A stretch of DNA of 23,109 nucleotides. Source: Sediminispirochaeta sp. GTDB taxonomy: Bacteria > Spirochaetota > Spirochaetia > DSM-16054 > Sediminispirochaetaceae. The stretch covers positions 1 through 23,109 of the forward strand of contig DSBN01000313.1 in assembly GCA_011046055.1 (NCBI GenBank). Reading direction: 5' to 3'. Positions 1 through 7,483 of the stretch are shown piece after piece (the first letter of the stretch is position 1; each line of letters begins with the position of its first letter). The translations under genes were made by a program, and so were the position numbers. The notes under the pieces were generated by a model. The model did not search any database. It had not been told where the DNA came from and saw only the letters and a list, made by a program, of their open reading frames with translations.

Positions 1-698
1 GGGTAGAAGTTGTCCTCGTAGAGGAGTTCAAACTCCGGTTCGGTCTTCAACACCGTCCCCAGATCCTTCAGGGCGGCGAAGACCTGGATCCCGCCGATGG
101 TGTTCATAGGGTGATCTTCGTTGAACTCGACCTTCACCCGCAGAACCCGTGTTTCCGCTTCGGCTGCTTCCATCAGCTCCAGCCGGTCGTACTCGCTCAG
201 AACTCCGCTAGCCTCTCCAGGCTTTTCCGCTCCCTTCGTGGGCGACTCGGTAGGAGCGGAGGACTTCGCCTTCTTCGGCGGTGCAGCCTCTACCGGCTTC
301 TCCTTCGAGAGAAGTCCGCGCAGGCTCTCCTTCAGCTCGCTGATATCCTCGTCGTACTCCTCACCCTGCTTTTGTGCTTCCAAAAGGGCCTTGATCACAT
401 CGATCGAGTTCAGCAGTATATCGACCACCGATTCGTCGGTGGTCACCTCGTTGCTGCGAATCGCATCGAGCACATCTTCCACCAGGTGGGTAAACTCAGA
501 GAGTTTTGTCATCTGCACCGTGGCGGCGGCACCCTTGAGGGTGTGGGCGGCGCGAAAGATCTCGTCAATAGCATCCCTATCGGAGGGATCCTTTTCCAAC
601 ACCAAGATATTCTGCTCCAGGCCGTCTACCTGCATCTCCGCTTCGATAAAAAAATCCTTGAGCAGTTCTTCGTTGTTTGGGTCTAGATAGTCACTCAT
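1..698 (-). CDS. cheA: Chemotaxis histidine kinase CheA, N-terminal part (partial)
   Basis: This is the first 232 residues of CheA, the kinase that passes chemoreceptor signals to CheY; the kinase core lies beyond the left edge. I translated it from the minus strand, starting at ATG 698-696 and open to position 1. Residues 1-115 are a P1/Hpt domain with the phospho-acceptor motif AHTLKGAA (His52). A Lys/Pro/Ala/Glu-rich linker follows (about 130-165). A second folded region begins near residue 184 (RVLRVKVEF) and resembles the CheY-binding P2 domain. No clear Shine-Dalgarno precedes the ATG. It is divergent from the exported-protein pair at 828. In a spirochaete it would control periplasmic flagella, and flaA lies only 2.5 kb away. 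Family assignment is firm; the P2 call is likely. Confidence 0.93.
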   Translation of the reverse strand, partial: MSDYLDPNNEELLKDFFIEAEMQVDGLEQNILVLEKDPSDRDAIDEIFRAAHTLKGAAATVQMTKLSEFTHLVEDVLDAIRSNEVTTDESVVDILLNSIDVIKALLEAQKQGEEYDEDISELKESLRGLLSKEKPVEAAPPKKAKSSAPTESPTKGAEKPGEASGVLSEYDRLELMEAAEAETRVLRVKVEFNEDHPMNTIGGIQVFAALKDLGTVLKTEPEFELLYEDNFY

Positions 699-803
699 TA
701 CGCATTAATCTTTATATATAACGTTATTTAAGTCAAGTATAATCTCAATAGAGAGTCCAAAATGTCGATATTCTAAAGAGGTACTTTTGTCAGAAATTTG
801 CGT

Positions 804-809
804 TATAAT
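804..809 (+). promoter_or_regulatory. Putative -10 element upstream of the exported-protein pair
   Basis: A perfect TATAAT lies 18 bases before the chosen ATG at 828, with AAGGAG at 818-823 in between. The matching -35 at a 16-18 base spacer is poor (TACTTT-like). If used, transcription would begin near 816. That excludes the upstream in-frame TTG at 798 as a start. The rest of the 699-803 stretch is AT-rich with no gene seen. Confidence 0.4.
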
Positions 810-827
810 AGAAAGGTAAGGAGTGGT

Positions 828-2042
828 ATGAACAAATTGGTGTTGTATATTAGTGGAATGCACAAACTTCGATCCACAAAAAGGGTTCTTTTCTCCATCC
901 TTTTGCTCAGTTTGCTGGCTGCTGCCACTCTTCCGGCGGCGGATTTGAGCGTCTCCGACCTCGAGTTGATAACCAGGGGTCGATGGGAGAACCAGCGTCT
1001 GCTACTCTCTACCCGAGGCCGGAGCGAGATAAGCCTATCCGGGGGGTACAAATTCGGCGGCAATCTGCAGCTGGGATTCGAGAGTTCCGATTTGAGTTTT
1101 GCCGGAGCTGATTCCCCCGACTACGGCGATTATACCGATGCCGATGCTTATTCGACGGCGGTCTTGGAGTATTTGGACAAGCAGACGAATCTCGAGTTTC
1201 GGGGAGCTGACATTATCTATCGTGGAGTCTTTGGGAGCGATGTAGACCTGAGCTATTTTATCGGTCACAAGCAGCGCCTCGTTTCGGCGGAAACTTTTCC
1301 TGACGTTTTTGGTTCACGCCCCATTTCTACCAAGTACCAGGGCTACCTATACTTTCCGAAGCTCGAGTATCGGGGAATTCACTCGGTTCGCGGGACGGGA
1401 CTGGAGTTTTCCAGCGATTTTGGCGACGAAAATATCCGCGGCAATCTCTACCTGTACCAGGATAGCCTGCTGCCCGAGGGAAATTATTCGACGGATGTTC
1501 AATTCATGTTGAGCCAGGAGCAACTCAAAATCGAACTCTTCGCCGGAGCCTCCTTCCCACAGGGGGAGTATGGCTTGTACCGGGGAGGATTTCTGTTCTA
1601 CTATCGCCCCGCGGAACGGGGTGAATTTTTCGCCCAGATCGGACTGCCCTACTATCGCCCTTTTGAGCAGCTCACCATAGATGATTTCTACTTTCTCTTC
1701 GAACCGCGGGTCCACTTCGACTATGTCAGTATAATCACAACGCTGTTCTGGCACCCCGAACGCTACCTGATGCAGGAGACCGGTGATGCCGGGTCGGCGG
1801 ACATCCATTTCAACCTGCTCTTCGGAGATCAGGAAAAAAACCCGATCACCGGCGGTTTCGAGACCAATTTCAACCTGGAAACCTCCGATACGGGAATACA
1901 AGATTTCAGTATCACCACCAGCCCCTATTTGAGCGCCGTGACCAGCGGGGTGATTTGGAACTTCATGGTGAATGTCACCTTGCTTCCCTACAGTTTAGAA
2001 GATATGTTCGAGGGAATAATCGGCGTGAAGGCGGTGTTTTAA
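828..2042 (+). CDS. Exported beta-barrel-like protein of unknown function
   Basis: I do not recognise a named family. The 404-residue product begins with a basic stretch and a long hydrophobic core (about residues 20-34), then a signal-peptidase-like site near PAA-DL (about 38). The mature part is rich in alternating polar/aromatic strands with many Tyr, Phe and Gly and ends in a terminal Phe (VKAVF), as outer-membrane beta-barrels do. I chose ATG 828 because AAGGAG sits 4 bases upstream; ATG 858 is a possible shorter start with a poorer ribosome site. The next gene starts one base after this stop and has the same build, so the two are probably co-transcribed and may act together. Outer-membrane location is inference from signal and composition. 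Confidence 0.72.
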   Translation: MNKLVLYISGMHKLRSTKRVLFSILLLSLLAAATLPAADLSVSDLELITRGRWENQRLLLSTRGRSEISLSGGYKFGGNLQLGFESSDLSFAGADSPDYGDYTDADAYSTAVLEYLDKQTNLEFRGADIIYRGVFGSDVDLSYFIGHKQRLVSAETFPDVFGSRPISTKYQGYLYFPKLEYRGIHSVRGTGLEFSSDFGDENIRGNLYLYQDSLLPEGNYSTDVQFMLSQEQLKIELFAGASFPQGEYGLYRGGFLFYYRPAERGEFFAQIGLPYYRPFEQLTIDDFYFLFEPRVHFDYVSIITTLFWHPERYLMQETGDAGSADIHFNLLFGDQEKNPITGGFETNFNLETSDTGIQDFSITTSPYLSAVTSGVIWNFMVNVTLLPYSLEDMFEGIIGVKAVF

Positions 2043-2043
2043 G

Positions 2044-2952
2044 ATGAAATACGTGTCTACTCTCGATAAAGCACATGCGGTCCGTTGGAGCTTGGCGGCA
2101 GCCTTGCTGTTTTTTTCGCTCTCATCGGCTACGGCGTTGGAGATCACCTCTCTGGCCCACGGAGGAAACATTCTCTTTGACAAAGCCAGCAAAAACGCGC
2201 AGGAGTCCATAAGCGGAACCGATTACTACTACGGGCTGAGCGTGTTCGGCTCACAGGAGCTGAATGAGAACCTGGATCTCCACGCCGGCCTGGTGTACGA
2301 TCCGGTGCTCAGGTACACCGCCTACACCCGTTTCGAGTACTCCCGGGACTTCTACACGATCTCGGTGGGTCCTTTTCTGGGATTCTTCAACAATTGGCAG
2401 ACCATAATGAAAAGCGGCATCTCCAGTTCGGTCCGCCTGTTCTTCCCCGGCGTAGCCTTTGTCTCCTTTGGTTCCGACAGTTCCATCTCCGCCAGGTTCA
2501 GTAAAAAAGGGGACTACCTGCAGGAGCACAACCATCTCTCCGTGGGCTATTACGTACCGAACGCTATCTGTTCGCTCAACCTGACTACCAAGCGATTCGT
2601 CGAACAGCTGACCGACGACCTGGAAGTGGACGACTCCTATACCGAGTACTCCTTTGAGGTGGACATTTTTCAAAAAAACGTACCAGTTCAAGTTCTACTG
2701 GCCTTCTCCTACCAACAGTTGAAGCGGTCTTACTCCGACGGTCAGTCCAATACTATCAACTCGCTTATTCTGGGAACCGATTTTGACATCGAACTGTCAC
2801 CGAAGCTCAGCCTCCTTTTCGGTCTCGACAGCAATATCTACTCCTTCGGAAAATACAACGACGGCAGCGGTTCCACGGCGCTGGGAATGCCGCAAAGCGG
2901 CTTGGGAGTATTCCTGTTCCGCTCGAACCTGGGACTTCGGTTTTCCCTTTGA
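2044..2952 (+). CDS. Second exported beta-barrel-like protein of unknown function
   Basis: This 302-residue protein has a hydrophobic signal segment (about residues 16-32, ending SSATA-LE), then repeating amphipathic strands (for example YTISVGPFLGFF and LSVGYYVP), and a C-terminus ending RFSL. That pattern fits an outer-membrane or periplasmic beta-barrel. No enzyme motif is visible. Its ATG lies one base after the upstream stop, so translation is probably coupled. A strong hairpin terminator follows 24 bases after the stop. I cannot assign a function. Possible roles are a porin-like pair or an assembly partner of the upstream protein. Low similarity between the two by eye suggests they are not recent duplicates. 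Confidence 0.7.
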   Translation: MKYVSTLDKAHAVRWSLAAALLFFSLSSATALEITSLAHGGNILFDKASKNAQESISGTDYYYGLSVFGSQELNENLDLHAGLVYDPVLRYTAYTRFEYSRDFYTISVGPFLGFFNNWQTIMKSGISSSVRLFFPGVAFVSFGSDSSISARFSKKGDYLQEHNHLSVGYYVPNAICSLNLTTKRFVEQLTDDLEVDDSYTEYSFEVDIFQKNVPVQVLLAFSYQQLKRSYSDGQSNTINSLILGTDFDIELSPKLSLLFGLDSNIYSFGKYNDGSGSTALGMPQSGLGVFLFRSNLGLRFSL

Positions 2953-2975
2953 TAAGACTCCGCTAGTGCGAGCAT

Positions 2976-3037
2976 AAAAAAAAGCCGCCTCCCTGATTCA
3001 GAATCGTCTGCTTCAGAGGGCGGCTTTTCTTTTTTTC
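2976..3037. terminator. Bidirectional rho-independent terminator
   Basis: The arms AAAGCCGCC (2981-2989) and GGCGGCTTT (3019-3027) pair, extended inward by CCTGA/TCAG with a small bulge. The hairpin is flanked by an A-run on the left (2975-2983) and a T-run on the right (3025-3036). It can therefore stop both the exported-protein pair on the plus strand and flaA read-through on the minus strand. Confidence 0.88.
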
Positions 3038-3126
3038 CGAAGTACTTCTTTCTTCGCTAGGAAGTATAATGGGCCAAGGATTGCACAAACAAGCCATACA
3101 TATTGAACTGCAACAATTTGAATACG

Positions 3127-3159
3127 TGACGCCCCCGGGGTTCCACCCCGAGAGCGTCA
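3127..3159. repeat. Interrupted inverted repeat in the flaA 3' region
   Basis: TGACGC (3127-3132) pairs with GCGTCA (3154-3159), and CGGGG (3136-3140) pairs with CCCCG (3146-3150), with a 3x3 internal loop and a 5-base apex. No T-run follows on either strand, so it is not a standard terminator. It lies 41 bases past the flaA stop and before the terminator at 2976-3037. A 3' stabilising or processing hairpin of the flaA mRNA is a reasonable guess. The rest of 3038-3200 shows no gene. Confidence 0.6.
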
Positions 3160-3200
3160 AGACAAATCTATATAGCGCTTATTCGGACCCTAAACTACTC

Positions 3201-4169
3201 TTAGTTGTTGGCCTCTTGCTCGGCCTCATCCTGGTGAATCTTCTGCCGCTCCAGTGCTCTGAGCACCTGCACCTCTCCGAGACGTCGCCATTCGGCGTTT
3301 CTTCTGGACTCTTCACGCTCTTCGAGGATACCCCACAGGGCTTCGTTGTCTATGCCCTCATCGCCGGGCAACACGGCCAAGTCGTAGGTGAGCTTCACGT
3401 CTTTGATGTAAGTAATGACATCCCCGCCTTCCTGAGAGGCGTCCTTGTAGATTACAAAACCTTTGAGCTTGCGGAAGGGAGTCGATCGAGGATAGAGCGG
3501 TTGTGAACGCAGCTCTCGGTTGCGTACGTCATCCACATAATTGGGATTCTCCCAGCCGAGGGTTCTCCATCCGCGGAACTGCATGTAGTCGAGGAAGAGA
3601 TTCCGCTCACGGCCGTTCTCGTCTTCCATGATGATGCCCAGGCCGTTGGGAAAGTTGGAGCCATAGACGTTCACCTCGATCCTCTTCAGTGCTCCTACGT
3701 TCTTCACGACACCATTGCCTTCGAACTTGCTGCCTTCCCTATCCTGCTCATCCGCCTGCATATACGCGGGAATCTCAAAGGGGGGTTTGACGATTGCATA
3801 GGAGTTGAAGGGCTCCATGGGGAAATGGACGCGTATGCCCATCACCGTCTCGCCGGCGAATCTCTGCGCTTCTTCTCGGACCGGAGCCTCGAGAGTATAG
3901 GAGAGTCGTTGATTCTCGACGGTCCTCGACGAGGAGGATAGAACCACATCCCAATTTTCAATGGCCAGGGAGGTCTTCATCAACTCTCTCTCTTCTTCGG
4001 TAAAGCCTACGCCGGCTTTCTCAGAAAAATCGACAAGAGTCGCTTCGTTATTTCCGTCCTCAAGATCCGCAGTCAGGGTAGAAAAATCAATGAGAATCGA
4101 TTCTTCCGCGGTAACAGAGAAACTTACCACCAAAAGCAAAATACCAAGTAGAATTCCGAACCGTTTCAT
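3201..4169 (-). CDS. flaA: Periplasmic flagellar filament sheath protein FlaA
   Basis: FlaA coats the FlaB core of spirochaete periplasmic flagella. The 322-residue product has a signal peptide (MKRFGILLGILLLVVSFS, cleavage near VTA-EE, about residue 21), as expected for export through the Sec route. The body shows FlaA-family stretches: an acidic N-terminal region, GIRVHFPMEPFNSYAIVKPPF, a central LKRIEVNVYGSNFPNGLG, then QPLYPRSTPFRKLKGFVIYKD and YIKDVKLTYD near the C-terminus. The acidic/basic tail (EEREESRR to EQEANN) is longer than the core needs. The start is set by AAGGAG 7-8 bases upstream. It has its own strong promoter (4277-4304) and an unusual leader holding an inverted copy of the 60-bp repeat. 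It stands apart from other flagellar genes here, as FlaA genes often do. Confidence 0.93.
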   Translation of the reverse strand: MKRFGILLGILLLVVSFSVTAEESILIDFSTLTADLEDGNNEATLVDFSEKAGVGFTEEERELMKTSLAIENWDVVLSSSSRTVENQRLSYTLEAPVREEAQRFAGETVMGIRVHFPMEPFNSYAIVKPPFEIPAYMQADEQDREGSKFEGNGVVKNVGALKRIEVNVYGSNFPNGLGIIMEDENGRERNLFLDYMQFRGWRTLGWENPNYVDDVRNRELRSQPLYPRSTPFRKLKGFVIYKDASQEGGDVITYIKDVKLTYDLAVLPGDEGIDNEALWGILEEREESRRNAEWRRLGEVQVLRALERQKIHQDEAEQEANN

Positions 4170-4200
4170 CCAGTGCTCCTTTTAAAACAGATTACCTAGT

Positions 4201-4260
4201 TATGAAAACCGCCGTCCCGACAATTTTCACTGTTTCGAGTGCTGCAAAGCAGCATGATAA
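4201..4260 (+). repeat. 60-bp double-hairpin repeat, copy A
   Basis: This copy matches the tandem copies at 19786 and 19852. It shares the TATGAAAA start, the TTTTCA segment, the block TGTTTCGAGTGCTGC (identical to copy B) and the GCAGCATGA end. It has one base fewer than the other two, and its first hairpin is degraded. The second hairpin is intact: TGCTGC (4240-4245), loop AAA, GCAGCA (4249-4254). It lies inside the predicted flaA 5' leader and is antisense to flaA relative to the orientation used by the other two copies with the permease. Confidence 0.85.
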
Positions 4261-4276
4261 ATCTATTGCATTTAAA

Positions 4277-4304
4277 ATTATACGGAACCAAGTTAGTTTG
4301 TCAA
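4277..4304 (-). promoter_or_regulatory. Strong sigma70-type promoter of flaA
   Basis: On the minus strand a perfect TTGACA (4304-4299) and a perfect TATAAT (4282-4277) are 16 bases apart. Transcription would start near 4270, giving a leader of about 100 bases before the flaA ATG. That leader contains repeat copy A. The consensus fit indicates housekeeping-sigma expression rather than a flagellar sigma28 promoter. Confidence 0.85.
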
Positions 4305-4355
4305 CGATTTTTCTTTTTTTTTATGGTTTCGGACTTTGCTGAGTTTCAATCCGGC

Positions 4356-4844
4356 TCAATTCCGCTCCGTTTCGATCTCACCTTCCATCAGTTCTGGTTG
4401 TACCCCGTTTATACTGTAGATGACCTCGCGAATCTCCGGGAAATTGAAGCGAACCGTCTTGGTCAGACAGGCCAGGGCCTCCTCAAAAGAGAGAGCCGCG
4501 TCGGAAATACCGTTCAAAATCGCCATATTGAAGTCCAGATAGAGGGTCTGATCGCGCAGAAGAATGGTTTGCAGCCGGGTCTCCCGAGAAAACAAGCTCA
4601 CCAGGTCCACATTCATCGGACCGAGCAGTACCTCTCGCACCAGCAACTCGACGTCTTTCTCTTTGGTATCCTTGACCGGAAGGCTGCGTGCCTCGCCGTA
4701 ACAGCGGGAACTCCGGTATTCGGGAAAGAACAGTACCTGTTCGGTCCTTCCACTTCCCCAGACCATATACATCACCGCTGATAACAGCAATAACAACAGT
4801 AGTATCCCACCAAGGGCGGTGGAGCTCTTGTCCTTTAGTCTCAC
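4356..4844 (-). CDS. Membrane-anchored GerMN-domain protein
   Basis: This is a 162-residue protein with one N-terminal membrane segment (about residues 11-29, Leu-rich) followed by a GerMN domain facing the periplasm. GerMN features seen: REVLLGP (70-76), LFSRETRLQTILLRDQTLYLDF (85-105, described by its ends), the helix with EEALACLTKTV, and NFPEIREVIYSINGVQP (134-150). GerMN domains occur in spore germination protein GerM and in exported proteins linked to peptidoglycan amidases; their ligand is not settled. The start is GTG 4844, with GGAG 6 bases upstream and only 3 bases after the amidase stop. It is therefore the last gene of the operon and probably a partner of the amidase. Confidence 0.85.
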   Translation of the reverse strand: MRLKDKSSTALGGILLLLLLLSAVMYMVWGSGRTEQVLFFPEYRSSRCYGEARSLPVKDTKEKDVELLVREVLLGPMNVDLVSLFSRETRLQTILLRDQTLYLDFNMAILNGISDAALSFEEALACLTKTVRFNFPEIREVIYSINGVQPELMEGEIETERN

Positions 4845-4847
4845 GCC

Positions 4848-5891
4848 TTACTCCATAGAAAAGGGCTGTTCAAAATGCTCGACGAAGTCATGAACGCCAT
4901 TATAGATGCCTTCGGCGATCTTCTTCAAGTGATCGGGGTCCCTCATTTTCAGGGCTTCCTCTCTGTGAGTGACAAACCCTATCTCCACCAAGACCGAGGG
5001 CATCCGGGCGTTGCGCACTACAAACCAGGTCTCCTCTTTCAAACCCCTGTTCTCATGCTCAGCCCCTATTCTCCCCTCCAAACCCTGAAGAATCCTTTTG
5101 GCCAACAGGATACTTTCGACGGTGTACTCCTCTTCCAGCATAGTATTGAGAATCGGCGCTACCTCTCGGGCGCTCTCGTCGAGGGTCTCCGGATCGATGA
5201 GTTTGCGCCGATAGTCTGGAGGCAGGTACCAGACCTCGAAACCCTTGGCTTTGCTGTTCAGAGAGGCGTTGGCGTGAATAGAGATGAAAATCATCGCCTC
5301 CTGCTCGCCCAAATCGATATCGTTGGCGATCTCGGTGCGTTCCTCCAGACTCAGGTACTCGTCTCGATCCCTGGTCAGGACTATATTTTTCTCCTTGTAG
5401 CTACTTTTCAGCAGCCCCGCCAAATCCAAAGCGACTTTCAAGACCAAATCCTTCTCCATTATCTCGATCGCCTCTCCTTGCTCATCGCTAAACCTGCCTA
5501 TGGCTCCCGAATCCCGGCCCCCGTGACCGGCGTCGATAATAATAGTTGAGACAAAGAGTTGGTTTGATCTGTCCGGTAGAAGTCCGAGACGGTGCAACAG
5601 GAAGTCCGCATCTTCCCGGGAGAGCGACAAGTCTCCGCCGGAACTTCTTGTGGGAGGATCGATAGTCCTCAGCTCCTGGTAGTTGATCAGTAAAAACCGG
5701 CTGTCCTCACGGAGCACATAGCTCTGGTCGTTTTTATATATCTTCCCGACTCCGCGCATGGGATCCCACTGGAATGAGGCCCCCGTCTTCTTTAGTATCT
5801 GGTCCAGCTCCAGGGTATCGGAGGCGTGAAGCACGGCGGCGAGAAAAAAAACGACGAGTGTGAATGTGAATATTTTCTTGAACCTCACCAT
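4848..5891 (-). CDS. N-acetylmuramoyl-L-alanine amidase (Amidase_3), exported
   Basis: This enzyme cleaves the bond between muramic acid and the stem peptide of peptidoglycan in the periplasm. The 347-residue product has a signal peptide (about 5-23, ending LHA-SD). An N-terminal domain of about 85 residues follows (GASFQWDPMRGVGKIY), resembling substrate- or wall-binding domains of copper-amine-oxidase-N type. The zinc amidase domain spans about 114-340: IDAGHGGRDSGA with His123, the Glu in MEKD (Glu146), IHANAS with His206, and the catalytic Glu of LVEIGF (Glu303). All expected residues are present. Its ATG overlaps the upstream ATP-grasp stop by 7 bases, so translation is likely coupled. 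AmiC-like roles in cell separation fit, but targeting to flagellar or glycan assembly sites is only inference. Confidence 0.92.
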   Translation of the reverse strand: MVRFKKIFTFTLVVFFLAAVLHASDTLELDQILKKTGASFQWDPMRGVGKIYKNDQSYVLREDSRFLLINYQELRTIDPPTRSSGGDLSLSREDADFLLHRLGLLPDRSNQLFVSTIIIDAGHGGRDSGAIGRFSDEQGEAIEIMEKDLVLKVALDLAGLLKSSYKEKNIVLTRDRDEYLSLEERTEIANDIDLGEQEAMIFISIHANASLNSKAKGFEVWYLPPDYRRKLIDPETLDESAREVAPILNTMLEEEYTVESILLAKRILQGLEGRIGAEHENRGLKEETWFVVRNARMPSVLVEIGFVTHREEALKMRDPDHLKKIAEGIYNGVHDFVEHFEQPFSME

Positions 5892-7483
5892 TGACGGAAG
5901 TACTCACCTCCAAAACGACTCATAGTATCGACTATCCAAAGTCCCGCCTGTATACCGGCCCGCAGGAAATGCCGCCAAAAAAGACTCCCCACTAGAATAT
6001 CGGAGTTTTTCGACTCCTCTGAAAGACGTATTCCCGGCTCTTTTTCCAGAACGGCCAGGGCATCGGCCACGCTCAAGCCGTGCCAATCCCTCTCTTCCAG
6101 CTCCAGCCATGACGGCGGGGGAAGGACCGTGATCCGGCGGGGCCCTGTCGGGCTACCGTTCAACTCTCTGAACTCAGGCATTCGCTCCACATACTCTTTC
6201 GCCCAGGCCATGGCCTGGGGATACGCGGCCGGCACCCATTGGCAGGTCTCTCCCCGTAAAAAATCAGCGGTTCTCGTCTCCCCTGGGCGCAATCGAACCA
6301 AGATCTTCCTACACGCCTCTTCGGCGGCGTTGACCGCCGCGTGCCTTTCCGCGGCCGCGGAGATGCAGTTGCCGCACTTCTCTACATTGTTGGTGGGAAA
6401 ACTCACCGGATCCCCCTGTTTTACCCGAACAAAAACATCCCGCACACCGGCTATCCCCGCAGCCTCCCGAAGCCCTTCTACTCGGTCTACAACTCCGGGT
6501 ATAGAGATGAAAGCCCGCTCGGCGGAAACCCAGCTCTTGCGCTGCTCCAAGGAGCCCGGCGGCTTGCCCACCGCCAGCTCCAGAGCTCGTCCGGTCAGGG
6601 GGACTCCGCTGGCATAGGGGTAGGTCCACCCGGACATGTAGCCCCCGGAAAGTCTGGCGGCCACCTCACCGATGACCGCTCGGCGTCCGTCCCACTTCAC
6701 ATCCCCCTTTGCCGCGCCCTTGTCGATCCCCAAGGCCTTCACCGCCGCGGTGAAACTCTCCTCTACCAGCTGCAGTACCCTCCCCGAATACTCGGTGGGC
6801 ATGGTATGTCCCATCTCCACAAAGTAGGGGGGGAAAAAGATGTGTCGGTCCGCTATTCCGGTGATGCGAGGCTCGCCGTCTACAACCAGGGCGTCGATGC
6901 TGAACTCGGGTCCGGGCACGTACTGCTCGACAATTATCTGCCCGCTGCGGCTGTGTTCGCCGGCCAAGCGAAAAGCCTCCAAAAACTCAGCTTCCGAGTC
7001 GATGCGCCGGATTCCTCGAGCTCCCATATTATCCACCGGCTTGACCACCAGGGGAAAGTCGAGACCAGACAGCACCTTGCGCGGCTCGTCTTGGGAGCTC
7101 AAAACGCGAAAGGACGGCGAAGGTATGCCGTTCTCCCGGAAGACCCGGCGCATGCGCTCCTTGTTGCTGGCGGCGAGGGCGGTCTCCGGCTCCAGCCCGG
7201 GAAGGCCCAGGGACCGGGCTACCCGGGCGACGGTGTAGCTGAAATCGGTGCCGGCGGTGAAGACTCCGTCGAGTCCATGATCCGTTTTGATACGACGGGC
7301 CGCCGAGATCATCCCCTCGATATCGGCCAGATCTACATGGACAAAGCTGTCGGCCAAATGGCGGTACTCGGCGTTTTCGTTGCCGTCAGCCACAAAAACC
7401 GTCCACCCCTGCTCTTTGGCCCACTGGATGGCCGGTTTCTGCATAACCCCCGCTCCGAGAATCAATATATTATACTTTTCCAT
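5885..7483 (-). CDS. ATP-grasp ligase of unknown substrate with a C-terminal extension
   Basis: ATP-grasp enzymes join a carboxylate to an amine or thiol through an acyl-phosphate. From ATG 7483 the product has 532 residues. Residues 1-100 form a Rossmann-like pre-ATP-grasp domain (ILILGAGVMQKPAI). The ATP-grasp core covers about 105-310, with FPLVVKPVDNMGARGI (143-158), VEQYVPGPEFSIDAL (185-199) and the metal/ATP-binding strand VIGEVAARLSGG (270-281). The remaining 220 residues include a typical C-terminal ATP-grasp lobe (AERAFISIPG) and then roughly 130 residues I cannot assign. ATG 7483 is chosen over the longer frame because AGGGAC lies 7 bases upstream. It overlaps the fusion gene before it by 14 bases. 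A ligase adding an amino acid or acyl group to a sugar would suit the context; the substrate is unknown. Confidence 0.85.
   Translation of the reverse strand: MEKYNILILGAGVMQKPAIQWAKEQGWTVFVADGNENAEYRHLADSFVHVDLADIEGMISAARRIKTDHGLDGVFTAGTDFSYTVARVARSLGLPGLEPETALAASNKERMRRVFRENGIPSPSFRVLSSQDEPRKVLSGLDFPLVVKPVDNMGARGIRRIDSEAEFLEAFRLAGEHSRSGQIIVEQYVPGPEFSIDALVVDGEPRITGIADRHIFFPPYFVEMGHTMPTEYSGRVLQLVEESFTAAVKALGIDKGAAKGDVKWDGRRAVIGEVAARLSGGYMSGWTYPYASGVPLTGRALELAVGKPPGSLEQRKSWVSAERAFISIPGVVDRVEGLREAAGIAGVRDVFVRVKQGDPVSFPTNNVEKCGNCISAAAERHAAVNAAEEACRKILVRLRPGETRTADFLRGETCQWVPAAYPQAMAWAKEYVERMPEFRELNGSPTGPRRITVLPPPSWLELEERDWHGLSVADALAVLEKEPGIRLSEESKNSDILVGSLFWRHFLRAGIQAGLWIVDTMSRFGGEYFRQW

Noticed and set aside
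798..827. TTG at 798 as the start of the first exported protein
   Set aside because: It would lie upstream of the likely TATAAT, while ATG 828 has AAGGAG just before it and gives a sensible signal peptide.
3069..3506. Plus-strand frame beginning past the terminator and entering flaA antisense
   Set aside because: Most of it is antisense to flaA, and its 5' part holds the hairpin at 3127-3159; no protein family resemblance.
4305..4323. T-rich run upstream of flaA as a plus-strand terminator
   Set aside because: No hairpin precedes it and no plus-strand gene ends nearby; it is simply the AT-rich region upstream of the flaA -35.
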